14,466 nucleotides of DNA from Candidatus Methanovirga meridionalis (GCA_031289325.1 JAITPS010000145.1:1-14466), one strand, 5' to 3'. Shown: positions 7,036 to 13,900, counted from the stretch's first letter. A program made the numbers and translations. Notes: generated from the sequence alone by a model not told the origin.

Positions 7036-8358
7036 TTTAATAGCATTTACAGGACATATCACTTCACATTCTCTACATTGAATACATTTTTCATGATTGA
7101 TTAAAACATGATCATCCTCAATGGATAGTGCATTTACTGGACATATTTTACTACATACCCCACAACTTTGACAAGATTCATGATTTATTTCAATTTTTCC
7201 ATCCCTAATACTTTTTATGCTCTTTCTAATAAAGAATAGTTCTTGGTTTTTAGCAATGAAAAATTCATCTTTTAAATTGATAGCATTGAAATTACATTTA
7301 TCAATACATTGTCCACAGAAAACACAGGTATTTTCAATATAAATTGGAGAAGGTTGTTTTAACCATATAGAATTAACAGGACAAATATCTATACATTCTC
7401 CACATCCCACACAATTTTCTTCAATAACATCAATTTTTCTAATGGGTGGAAAGAACTCTAAAAGATTTTTCATTTCAATAACAGAAAGATCTATTCCTAT
7501 TAATGAATCAAGTTCGTTTTTTATGATTTCTGTAACATTTAATTCTAATTCAGTTTCATCATACTCTTTTGAAATTGTTTTAAAAAGTTTTGGTAAAATT
7601 GAATCAATTCTTGCAATGTAGGTTGATAAAGTTTCTACATCCTTATAAATAATTTCTGATGTAATTTCTAAGGATTTAATTTTACTAAATTCAGCAAAAG
7701 CATTTTCTCGTGTATCATAATCAATAGCCATTGTTGGACAGATTTTCATACATTCTTCACATCTTGCACAGTATGATGGATCAATATATGGGAGTTTATT
7801 CACATTTCCAATTTTAATCGAACCTTTTGAAGGACATATTCTTGTGCATGTCATGCATCCAATACAAATAGCTTGATTAATAATTAATCCATCTCCTTCA
7901 GAGAGTGTTCGTGGTATTAGCTCCCCATATTTTATAGCATCTGTCGGACATGTTCTAAAACAGTAACCACATCGTATACAACTATTTGGATTGATTTCAC
8001 TATGAACTTCATCACTACCAGAAGAAGTTAAATGTATAGAACCTGTTTTACAAGCATTTACACATGCACCACAAGCCTTACATAATTTTTGATTAATGTT
8101 AGGAACATTTTCTTTAATTGGTGGAGAAAGTTGTGTGATCATATTTATTGCATCATAAGGACAGGCTTCTCTACATAAACTACAACCAATACATCTTTCA
8201 TTAATGTTTGTAATTTCTCCAGTCAAGTGAATTGCTTCAACAGGACATGATTTAAGACAGGGCTTATCTATGCATTGGATACACTTTTTAGGATCAATTT
8301 CATAGTCTACAATAACATCTCTTAGTGGTTTGTAACATTTTTTAGTTGAAATTTCCAT
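7018..8358 (-). CDS. ehaQ: 10x[4Fe-4S] polyferredoxin, probable Eha hydrogenase subunit EhaQ
   Basis: The 446-residue protein has ten C-x2-C-x2-C-x3-C type cluster motifs. They start at C26 (widened, CIQCIDKPCLKSCP), C56, C93, C127, C165, C197, C316, C345, C396 and C425. A cysteine-free stretch of about 100 residues (215-312) splits them into six and four. The eha operon of Methanothermobacter is known to encode one 6-cluster and one 10-cluster polyferredoxin. This pair matches that count exactly, so EhaQ is the best reading. Its role would be electron transfer to or from the membrane-bound energy-converting [NiFe] hydrogenase. I prefer ATG at 8358 because AGTGAT (8369-8364) sits four bases upstream, one base after the ehaP stop. 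A GTG at 8367 would add three residues and overlap ehaP. It is very likely co-transcribed with ehaP. MvhB or EhbK-type polyferredoxins are alternatives. Confidence 0.8.
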   Translation of the reverse strand: MEISTKKCYKPLRDVIVDYEIDPKKCIQCIDKPCLKSCPVEAIHLTGEITNINERCIGCSLCREACPYDAINMITQLSPPIKENVPNINQKLCKACGACVNACKTGSIHLTSSGSDEVHSEINPNSCIRCGYCFRTCPTDAIKYGELIPRTLSEGDGLIINQAICIGCMTCTRICPSKGSIKIGNVNKLPYIDPSYCARCEECMKICPTMAIDYDTRENAFAEFSKIKSLEITSEIIYKDVETLSTYIARIDSILPKLFKTISKEYDETELELNVTEIIKNELDSLIGIDLSVIEMKNLLEFFPPIRKIDVIEENCVGCGECIDICPVNSIWLKQPSPIYIENTCVFCGQCIDKCNFNAINLKDEFFIAKNQELFFIRKSIKSIRDGKIEINHESCQSCGVCSKICPVNALSIEDDHVLINHEKCIQCRECEVICPVNAIKLKFSY

Positions 8359-8359
8359 A

Positions 8360-9445
8360 TTAATCACTAATATGTTTTGATAATGGTGAAGCTTTAATTG
8401 TTATTTCAATAGTTTTATTTTTAGCTATTTCACTCATAGTTTTATTATTATTTTCTTCAGTTTTACTATCTTCTTCATCATCTTCAATTAAAAACTTAGC
8501 TCTAAAGTATTTAACAACAGAAAATGGACAAGTTTGATAACAATAACTACATCTTAAACATTTATCCTTATCATGTCTTACTGCAGTATCTCCTTTACTA
8601 TAAGTAATAGCACCTGTTGGACATTCATCCACACAAAGTTTACATAATTTACAATTATCCTCATTCCAAGTTATAAATCTTATTTTAAGTCTATTAATAG
8701 CATTTTCAGCTACTTCATAGGCAACCTCTTCATCTGCTAAGATGCTTATTATATCATCCCAAAGTTCTGATAGTGGATATTTAATTTTAAGTAAAGTTAC
8801 ATTATCCAATTCTTCCAATTTTTTTTTCTTGTTTTCAATGAAAGATTCTAATCTATCAACAATTAATTTTATAATGGCTTTCTGTTCTTCAAGGTTATTT
8901 ATGTAAAGTCCTTTCATAGCACCTTTAACTGGACATGCTTTAAGACAGTCTCCACATGCTACACACTTCTTTTCATTTACAAAGAAATGATTACCAAGTT
9001 CTTCAATAGCATTAACATTACAGGCATCTCTACATTTTCCACAATGAATACATAAGAAATCATCAACTATAAATTTCCTTTTAGAAGGTATTATATTAAC
9101 TTTTTCTTTGATAAAATGATTTTCTCCACAGTGCAACGTTTTTGGTTCTGATGGACATATTTCAGCACAAAATCCACATCTGATACATGCTCCTTTGTTA
9201 ATTACAGGATATGTAATCCCATGGGAATCTTTATCATCTATATCTCTAACTAATTTAATTGCATTGGGCGATGGACATGATGATGTACAAGCTCCACATC
9301 CTATACAATTCTCTTTAAGAACTTCAGGGAAATCTCTAAACCTATCAGGTTTTTCCATTATATTTTCATTAGTTTTTCCATTAAAAAACCCTTTAACCCA
9401 TGCTTTTCGCCCAAACTCATATAGATACCAAATTACAGAAGACAT
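8360..9445 (-). CDS. ehaP: 6x[4Fe-4S] polyferredoxin, probable Eha hydrogenase subunit EhaP
   Basis: The 361-residue protein carries six C-x2-C-x2-C-x3-C motifs starting at C47, C87, C132, C161, C265 and C296. The third ends in CN instead of CP. A charged, helical, cysteine-free segment (about 180-260) separates motifs 1-4 from 5-6, as in the partner protein. The N-terminus, SSVIWYLYEFGRKAWV, followed by EKPDRFRDFPEV, resembles the EhaP/NuoI-like region that docks to the hydrogenase module. The C-terminal tail (320-361) is acidic and then basic. ATG at 9445 follows GAGGG by four bases. The gene ends one base before the preferred ehaQ start, so the two form a tight operon. No hydrogenase catalytic or membrane subunit gene is adjacent; 0.9 kb of gene-free DNA lies upstream. 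EhaP is inferred from motif count and N-terminus recalled from family members. Confidence 0.8.
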   Translation of the reverse strand: MSSVIWYLYEFGRKAWVKGFFNGKTNENIMEKPDRFRDFPEVLKENCIGCGACTSSCPSPNAIKLVRDIDDKDSHGITYPVINKGACIRCGFCAEICPSEPKTLHCGENHFIKEKVNIIPSKRKFIVDDFLCIHCGKCRDACNVNAIEELGNHFFVNEKKCVACGDCLKACPVKGAMKGLYINNLEEQKAIIKLIVDRLESFIENKKKKLEELDNVTLLKIKYPLSELWDDIISILADEEVAYEVAENAINRLKIRFITWNEDNCKLCKLCVDECPTGAITYSKGDTAVRHDKDKCLRCSYCYQTCPFSVVKYFRAKFLIEDDEEDSKTEENNNKTMSEIAKNKTIEITIKASPLSKHISD

Positions 9446-9485
9446 TATTCCCTCTTATAAATAATAATATTTATTTAAATGTTTA

Positions 9486-9607
9486 TTAATCATTTATTAT
9501 TACATTTATTGTTCTATGGTGGTGAAAAAATTATTGTAATTAATCATTTATTATTACATTTCTTGTTCTATGGTGGTGAAAAAATTATTGTAATTAATCA
9601 TTTATTT
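9486..9607. repeat. 54-bp tandem repeat upstream of ehaP
   Basis: Two 54-bp units (9486-9539, 9540-9593) differ at a single base, and the first 13-14 bp of a third follow. Each unit contains the relatively GC-rich core TTCTATGGTGGTGAAAA. The array sits 40-160 bp upstream of the ehaP start, so it could carry regulator binding sites for the ehaPQ unit. The partial third unit and its flank (about 9588-9615) also match 5607-5633, next to element copy B. Confidence 0.85.
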
Positions 9608-9616
9608 TTAAATATT

Positions 9617-9817
9617 ATAATTTGGAAAAGCTTTTAAATTTTGCTTTTAAATTTTGAATAATAATTTTTTTATTAAATCATTCAATTTTAAATATTTTGT
9701 CATGAAAATCCATAATTTTAAATAATATTAATATATTTTAATTAATATAAATAATTTTAAATCAATATCTTTCAATAATATTTATTTTTAAAAAAGTTAT
9801 TTATTAAGAATTTTATT
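9617..9817 (-). mobile_element. Dispersed AT-rich element, copy C (degenerate)
   Basis: The order of blocks follows copy B: TTGGAAAAGCTTTTAAATTTTG, then ATAATTTTTTTATTAAAT, AAAATCCATAATTTTAAA, ATATTTTAATTAATATAAA and finally AAAAAAGTTATTTATTAAG with the degenerate end AATTTTATT. A 13-bp block, CTTTTAAATTTTG, is duplicated at the left end. Both terminal AAAGTTCTTAA motifs have mutated, so this looks like an older copy, in the same orientation as B. Confidence 0.55.
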
Positions 9818-9841
9818 ATTTAAAATTTATTTTCAACTTAT

Positions 9842-9885
9842 AATTATGATATTTATTTAAACTTAAATTATGATATTTATTTAAA
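9842..9885. repeat. 20-bp direct repeat pair
   Basis: AATTATGATATTTATTTAAA is present exactly at 9842-9861 and 9866-9885, separated by four bases. No function is suggested. A perfect 12-bp palindrome, TGCATATATGCA, lies nearby at 9918-9929. Confidence 0.7.
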
Positions 9886-10355
9886 ATAGTATATATGATT
9901 TATTTTAAAATTTTTTATGCATATATGCAATAGGTAGTAGTAAATCCAATCTTTATTTTTTTATTATGTAATAAAAGATTTTAAAATTGTTTAAAAAGTA
10001 TAATTGTAATTAGAAATGATTTCTATTTCTTTAAATTAAATTTAAAAGATGTAATATTGATATTTGAAAAAATAATTTATAAAAAATTTTTTGATAATTT
10101 TAATACATTAATTATGCAAAAATTATAACCTCTATTTTTAATAATGAAAGAAACATTAGAATTTTAAATTATAGAATAAGGTAGATTATTATTTTAAAAA
10201 TTTTTTATTTTTAAACCTATAAGAACAAAGCTTTTCTTTACTTAAATCTTATTTAAAAATAGAAAAAGTTTTTTATTTTTTCTTTATTGAACTTTTTTAT
10301 TTCAATTAGAAAAACAGAGTTTTTTTTATTTTCAAACTTTAAGGATTATACTATA

Positions 10356-10475
10356 TTTAAACTTCAATAGTTTAAACTTCAATAGTTTAAACTTCAATAG
10401 TTTAAACTTCAATAGTTTAAACTTCAATAGTTTAAACTTCAATAGTTTAAACTTCAATAGTTTAAACTTCAATAG
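10356..10475 (-). repeat. Eight perfect 15-bp repeats overlapping the 3' end of a gene
   Basis: The unit TTTAAACTTCAATAG is repeated eight times without a mismatch (starts 10356, 10371, 10386, 10401, 10416, 10431, 10446, 10461). Read on the minus strand it is ACT ATT GAA GTT TAA, which is exactly the last four codons plus stop of the gene at 10462-11505. The period is five codons, so each unit presents an in-frame stop. The array therefore seems to be a recent expansion of the gene's own terminus into its 3' untranslated region. Confidence 0.95.
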
Positions 10476-11505
10476 TTCCAAGGAATAGCTTATCATTTGA
10501 TACTTTTGGAATTGAATTTTTATCTGTTCTTTTCCCATTAAAAATCATATCATCTCTTAATCTTTCAGTATTTCGTCCAACAGCAGAACCATCATCATTA
10601 GCAACATATACATCCAACTTATTTTTTCCAGTGATATTTTGAACATCAAAAACAATGCTGTTTCTTCTATTTACTCCAAATTTATCAATACTCAATAAAT
10701 AAAAAGCCTCATCTATAGGATGATCTTTTTTATCAGCTAATGTTCCTTTAAAAAAGAAGTCAGGACTATTAGGCACCACAATATAGTCATTATTTTCAAG
10801 TTTATATGTATTTATTATATATTTTCCAGCAAAATAAGAGGTTGCACCTACTTGACCTGTAGGGGATTTAATAACAAAATGTCCTCCACCAATTGCTTTA
10901 AGGTATGTAAGAGCTTCTTTAATATCTTCATAGGTTATACTGCCTTTCATTGCTATTGACACACCAAATTTTTCAAGATTTTTATTTATTGTAGGATTAT
11001 CCAATCCTCCTATTCCTATATACCACCCGTTATCTAAAACTAACGAATGTACGAAGGATATAACCGATGTTTTTCCCATAGTATGATTATTTTCCATAAG
11101 ACCTCCTTCACCACTTATCCGTATTTTATTTATATATATATCTGAACTATCAGTCGAATCTCTTCTATATCCATAGGTTGAGGAATTGTTATTTGAGTAT
11201 ATTATAACTGAAGCACATTCAGCAACATCATTTGTGTTTGATACAAACTTGTAAGACATAGTTTCAATAGCTGTTGTGTTATTTGTAGATATATTAATAT
11301 TGGATTGAACTATATTATCTTTTGATGGAGATACATTTGATGGAGATAGATTTGATGGAATAGTTGTGTTATTTCCAAAACTTACAAAATTTAGATTAGT
11401 CATGGCAATTATTGGAAGAATGGAGATTAATAGAGTAAGAATTATAATTGTAAGAAAATTTTTATTCTTTTTCTTGGGTGGTGGAGAGGGGGAAAGAGAG
11501 ACCAT
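10462..11505 (-). CDS. Exported or membrane-anchored protein of unknown function
   Basis: I do not firmly recognise this 347-residue protein. It starts with a Ser/Pro then Lys-rich segment (1-16), then a single hydrophobic helix (17-36) acting as a signal or membrane anchor. A Ser/Asn/Thr linker (about 43-80) follows, with many N-x-S/T sequons (NTT, NLS, NVS, NIS), fitting an outer surface location. The remaining ~260 residues form a soluble domain with one cysteine, C97 (VAECASV). Recognisable stretches are YGYRRDST (111-118), DNGWYIGIGGLDNP (158-171), AIGGGHFVIKSPTGQVG (204-220) and YIVVPNSPDFF (241-251). The layout faintly recalls Ntn-hydrolase or C45-like proteins with an internal catalytic Cys, but this is speculation. 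ATG at 11505 has a weak TGATC ribosome binding site. Its final codons ACT ATT GAA GTT TAA are amplified downstream into a 15-bp array. Confidence 0.75.
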   Translation of the reverse strand: MVSLSPSPPPKKKNKNFLTIIILTLLISILPIIAMTNLNFVSFGNNTTIPSNLSPSNVSPSKDNIVQSNINISTNNTTAIETMSYKFVSNTNDVAECASVIIYSNNNSSTYGYRRDSTDSSDIYINKIRISGEGGLMENNHTMGKTSVISFVHSLVLDNGWYIGIGGLDNPTINKNLEKFGVSIAMKGSITYEDIKEALTYLKAIGGGHFVIKSPTGQVGATSYFAGKYIINTYKLENNDYIVVPNSPDFFFKGTLADKKDHPIDEAFYLLSIDKFGVNRRNSIVFDVQNITGKNKLDVYVANDDGSAVGRNTERLRDDMIFNGKRTDKNSIPKVSNDKLFLGTIEV

Positions 11506-11549
11506 AACTGATCATTGAGTTGTTTATTTTTTTAAAAACAATTCTTTTA

Positions 11550-11665
11550 AAAATAAATATTATTAAAAGACATTAAATTAAAATTTATTTATATTCTTCA
11601 AAATACAATTATATTCATTAAAATTTAAAATTATAGATTTTTATAAAGTAATATTAAAAATTAAA
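11550..11665 (+). repeat. Dispersed element fragment D' (interior only)
   Basis: AAATTTATTTATATTCTTC, ATTAAAATTTAAAATTATAG and ATTTTTATAAA follow the same order as 1961-2100 in copy A and as the adjacent copy D. Both inverted ends are lacking. With copy D it forms an incomplete head-to-tail pair. Confidence 0.5.
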
Positions 11666-11850
11666 TATAATGAATTTGATAAAGTTCTTAATAAATAACT
11701 TTTTTAAAATTAAATATTAATTAAAAAATATTAACTTAAAATTTATTTATATTCTTCAAAATATAATTATATAAATTAATATTTAAAATTAAATGATTTA
11801 ATAAAAAAACTTATAAAAAATTGTCATTTTAAAATTTAAGAACTTTTGCA
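11666..11850 (+). mobile_element. Dispersed AT-rich element, copy D
   Basis: The left end is TATAATGAATTTGATAAAG then TTCTTAATAAATAA, against TATAGTGGATTCGATAAAG in copy A. The right end is AAAATTTAAGAACTTTTG, identical through AACTTTT to copy A. The inner 11-bp inverted ends are intact. At ~185 bp this copy is shorter than A because the internal ATTATTAAATAAAT repeats are fewer. Orientation is the same as copy A. Confidence 0.6.
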
Positions 11851-12028
11851 ATAATGACCATATTTGAAAAAGTAATTTATAATGAATTAGGAAATAAGCT
11901 TATAAAAACTCTTAATATTATAAAAAATTAATTCAAAAAGTTTAAAATTAATTTCTAATATTATTTTTAAAAGAAGATTTTATAAATATATTAAAAAAAT
12001 AAATAAAATTAAGGTAAGAATAAAATTA

Positions 12029-12061
12029 AGGTTAATACAAATTGAATAATAAAATTAACCT
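12029..12061 (-). terminator. Hairpin terminator after ferritin
   Basis: Arms AGGTTAAT (12029-12036) and ATTAACCT (12054-12061) pair perfectly over 8 bp with a 17-nt loop. On the minus strand the hairpin starts three bases after the ferritin stop. It is followed by T-rich sequence (ATTTTATTC, then ATTTATTTTTTTAAT), as expected for a terminator. Confidence 0.6.
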
Positions 12062-12064
12062 AAG

Positions 12065-12613
12065 TTATTGACCATCGGCTTCTTCACCAGCTTGATATTC
12101 ACTTAATATATAATCTTCTTTTGTAACCCAATCAGTATCTTGTCTTGCTATTTTTAAGAATTTTCTACTTATATGTTCCTCTTCAGTTTGTTCATCAACA
12201 AGTGTATCTTGTAACCATTTAACGGTTTCCCAATCTTTTTCTTTTTCTGCAGTTTCAACAATATTATAAATTAAAGCTGTGGTTTCTATTTCTTTATCTA
12301 CAGTTTGTAGGAATGTATCTTCTTCATCTTCGATATCTACATTTACAGCAGGTATTTCTGGATATTTATATGAAACATCAGCATAATTTAATCTGTCAAC
12401 TATCCATTGATGATGAGTAAGTTCTTCATTTGCTCTAGAAATGTAATATTCTTCTAATTTATGTAATCCTTTCACTGCAAAGTAATTAGCAAAAGTTCTG
12501 TATAAATTATGATTATATAATTCATGACTAACTTGATCTATCAATAATTGAGCAGTTTTAGGGTTAATGGATTGTACTCTTCTTTCTTCAAATGTTTTTT
12601 TAGTTACTTTCAT
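12065..12613 (-). CDS. ftn: Ferritin (non-heme, bacterial FtnA-like)
   Basis: This 182-residue four-helix-bundle ferritin would oxidise Fe2+ and store it as a mineral core in a 24-subunit cytoplasmic shell. Ferroxidase ligands can be placed: E31 (HELYNHNLYRTFANYF), E64 and H67 (NEELTHHQW), E108 or E110 (DKEIETT), and Q142 with E145 (DEQTEEEH). A conserved Tyr is at 38. The protein is about 15 residues longer than typical FtnA, through an N-terminal extension (1-14) and an acidic C-terminal tail. ATG at 12613 is preceded by a weak TTGAT site. A hairpin terminator follows the stop. About 100-160 bp upstream lie three 20-bp repeats with DtxR-like half sites, and then a 15-bp dyad. This suggests iron-dependent control. 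There is no partner gene in the same unit. Confidence 0.9.
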   Translation of the reverse strand: MKVTKKTFEERRVQSINPKTAQLLIDQVSHELYNHNLYRTFANYFAVKGLHKLEEYYISRANEELTHHQWIVDRLNYADVSYKYPEIPAVNVDIEDEEDTFLQTVDKEIETTALIYNIVETAEKEKDWETVKWLQDTLVDEQTEEEHISRKFLKIARQDTDWVTKEDYILSEYQAGEEADGQ

Positions 12614-12715
12614 TTTATCAATTCCAATATCTTATTATTATTTAATAATTAATATTTAACATGCTCCCAATATACTAATTAAAGGGATTCTTGCTCTATT
12701 TATGAGCACCAGCTT

Positions 12716-12775
12716 CTTAGGACTAACATCTTTGTCTTAGGACTAACATATTTGTCTTAGGACTAACATATTTGG
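12716..12775 (-). promoter_or_regulatory. Three 20-bp repeats upstream of ferritin, possible iron-regulator boxes
   Basis: CTTAGGACTAACATATTTGT is repeated at 12716-12735, 12736-12755 and 12756-12775, with a single base change in the first and in the last copy. Each contains the dyad TTAG-GA-CTAA. TTAGG and CTAAC are also the half-site words of the DtxR/IdeR iron-box consensus. The 20-bp period puts the sites on one DNA face. A small hairpin, TGCTC-loop-GAGCA, lies at 12692-12708 between the array and ferritin. The repeat is seen directly; iron control is inferred from motif and neighbour. Confidence 0.55.
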
Positions 12776-12798
12776 ATGTTTTTATTACTAAGCTATCC

Positions 12799-12813
12799 CC
12801 ACATGTCATGTGG
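12799..12813. promoter_or_regulatory. 15-bp perfect dyad CCACATG-T-CATGTGG
   Basis: Two 7-bp arms pair perfectly around one central base. This is unusually GC-rich for this intergenic DNA and suggests an operator for a dimeric regulator. It lies about 186 bp upstream of the ferritin ATG, beyond the 20-bp repeats. Confidence 0.45.
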
Positions 12814-13065
12814 TTCACAATTAATATTAATTATAGTGTATTGTAAAAATAATTTTCCTAAATTTAAATTATTGTTGGAAAATATATTATTTATTAAATC
12901 TTCACTAAAACTAAATTAATATTTTTTTAATATAAATATCATTATATTATTAAAATAATTAAATATTATTAAAATAATTATTACTTTTTAATAAAAATAT
13001 TTATAATTAGATTTACAAAACACTAACTATTATAATATTAATATTTTTATTATATATAAAATTTG

Positions 13066-13726
13066 CTGTTATGGGACAACTCTGTTAAGTTAAGAATTTT
13101 TCTTTTTATTTTTTCTTTATTTTTCTCCATTGAACTTAATTTCACATTATTTATTAATTAATCAATTAGTAATGTTAGTGTTCAAATTTTTATGGATAAA
13201 TTTTATCATTACTAATTTTAGAGTAATATCCAAGAATTTAATTGAAATCAAATTTTTATTTTAAAAAAAACTTTAAAATTTCAAAAATACTTAAAATCAT
13301 TACATAAAGCTCTTAAAAATATTAAAATCATAGAATAAGACTTTTACTGCAAATACTCATCTATAACATGATATTTAGCATTAAAAAAGATTGAAATTGA
13401 TAAATAAGGAAACTTAAGAGATATAAAAATTGTGAACATGAATATAAAAATAAATATGAATTTATTAGTATGTAAATTGAAAATTAACTTGTTTAAAATA
13501 ATATTCATAGAAAAAAGAAGAAAGAAAGAAAATATGGAAAGAAGAGTATAATACAGTGACAAGATACTTAATAAAAGTTAAAAAGAACCCAAAGAGGAGC
13601 AAAAAAAATAATACAACAAAGAAAAAATACCCATATAATAATAGAAAGAATTTTTAAACGAAAATAAGAAAATAACTAAAAATTAGACAAAAAATCCTTA
13701 ACTTGACAGAGTTGGTCATGAAACAG
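13066..13726. mobile_element. Inverted-repeat-bounded element, likely a decayed insertion sequence or MITE
   Basis: The left end at 13077-13101 contains CAACTCTGTTAAGTTAAG then AATTTTT. The reverse complement of 13690-13714 reads CAACTCTGTCAAGTTAAG then GATTTTT, so 23 of 25 bases match. Looser similarity (CTGTT...ATG) extends the ends to 13066 and 13726. The ~590-bp interior has no intact transposase. The plus strand at 13505-13655 is purine-rich and Lys/Arg-coding but broken by stops, which could be a decayed transposase. No clear target duplication was found. ISM1 of Methanobrevibacter smithii is one candidate relative, untested. Confidence 0.6.
13164..13217. repeat. 11-bp perfect inverted repeat inside the terminal-repeat element
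   Basis: AATTAGTAATG (13164-13174) and CATTACTAATT (13207-13217) are perfect inverted copies separated by 32 bp. They could form a hairpin in DNA or RNA within the element. Confidence 0.6.
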
Positions 13727-13759
13727 AAAACTTTATATACTATAATGTACATACATTAT
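13725..13759 (+). promoter_or_regulatory. Strong promoter with operator-like dyad
   Basis: AGAAAAC followed by TTTATATA (TATA box 13732-13739) is a good BRE plus TATA combination. Directly after it, ATAATGTA-CA-TACATTAT (13742-13759) is a perfect 8-bp inverted repeat. It occupies the space between TATA and the expected start near 13763, the classic place for an archaeal repressor. The first downstream frame is only 13 codons (MVVTIVKLNHLKR, 13845-13886), preceded by AGGTGGT. The next gene is at 13958. The promoter lies just outside the right end of the inverted-repeat element. Confidence 0.6.
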
Positions 13760-13888
13760 ATGACAATTGTAAATAGCTATTAATAATGCATGTATAAAAA
13801 AAATTAATAGAATCCTATATCATCCATAGGTGGTATTTTATCTAATGGTTGTAACAATTGTTAAATTAAATCATTTAAAAAGGTGAAT

Positions 13889-13900
13889 TATTTTATATAA
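13889..13900 (+). promoter_or_regulatory. TATA box for the small secreted-peptide gene
   Basis: TTTTATATAA at 13891-13900 is a good archaeal TATA box. Start of transcription would fall near 13920, giving a leader of ~35-40 nt to the ATG at 13958. This argues against translation starting at the in-frame GTG at 13904. Confidence 0.5.

Larger units (their letters stand above)
9446..10461. other. Gene-free interval between ehaP and the 10462 gene
   Basis: Apart from the 54-bp repeat, element copy C, the 20-bp direct repeats and the 15-bp array listed separately, 9890-10355 shows only AT-rich sequence. Long T tracts occur at about 10270-10335. The strands carry divergent upstream/downstream ends: ehaP points left and the 10462-11505 gene ends here. 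I see no gene. Confidence 0.75.
11506..12064. other. Gene-free interval between the surface-protein gene and ferritin
   Basis: Most of it is occupied by the dispersed-element fragment D' and copy D, then by the ferritin terminator. The segment 11857-11880 (ATATTTGAAAAAGTAATTTATAA) nearly matches 10056-10080. No reading frame worth calling was seen. Confidence 0.75.

Noticed and set aside
9195..9464. Plus-strand open frame opposite ehaP
   Set aside because: It lies on the reverse of cysteine-motif-rich coding sequence and has no support of its own.
10332..10538. Minus-strand frame with repeating LLKFK
   Set aside because: It arises only from the 15-bp array read in another frame and overlaps the end of a better gene. 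The repeat itself is reported.
12723..12809. 28-codon minus-strand frame across the ferritin upstream repeats
   Set aside because: It is made mostly of the 20-bp repeats and a dyad, has no good ribosome binding site, and a regulatory role explains the sequence better.
13344..13562. Minus-strand 72-codon hydrophobic frame
   Set aside because: It begins with TTG, lacks a ribosome binding site, and its Phe/Ile content is what reverse-complemented A-rich DNA gives. It lies inside the inverted-repeat element.
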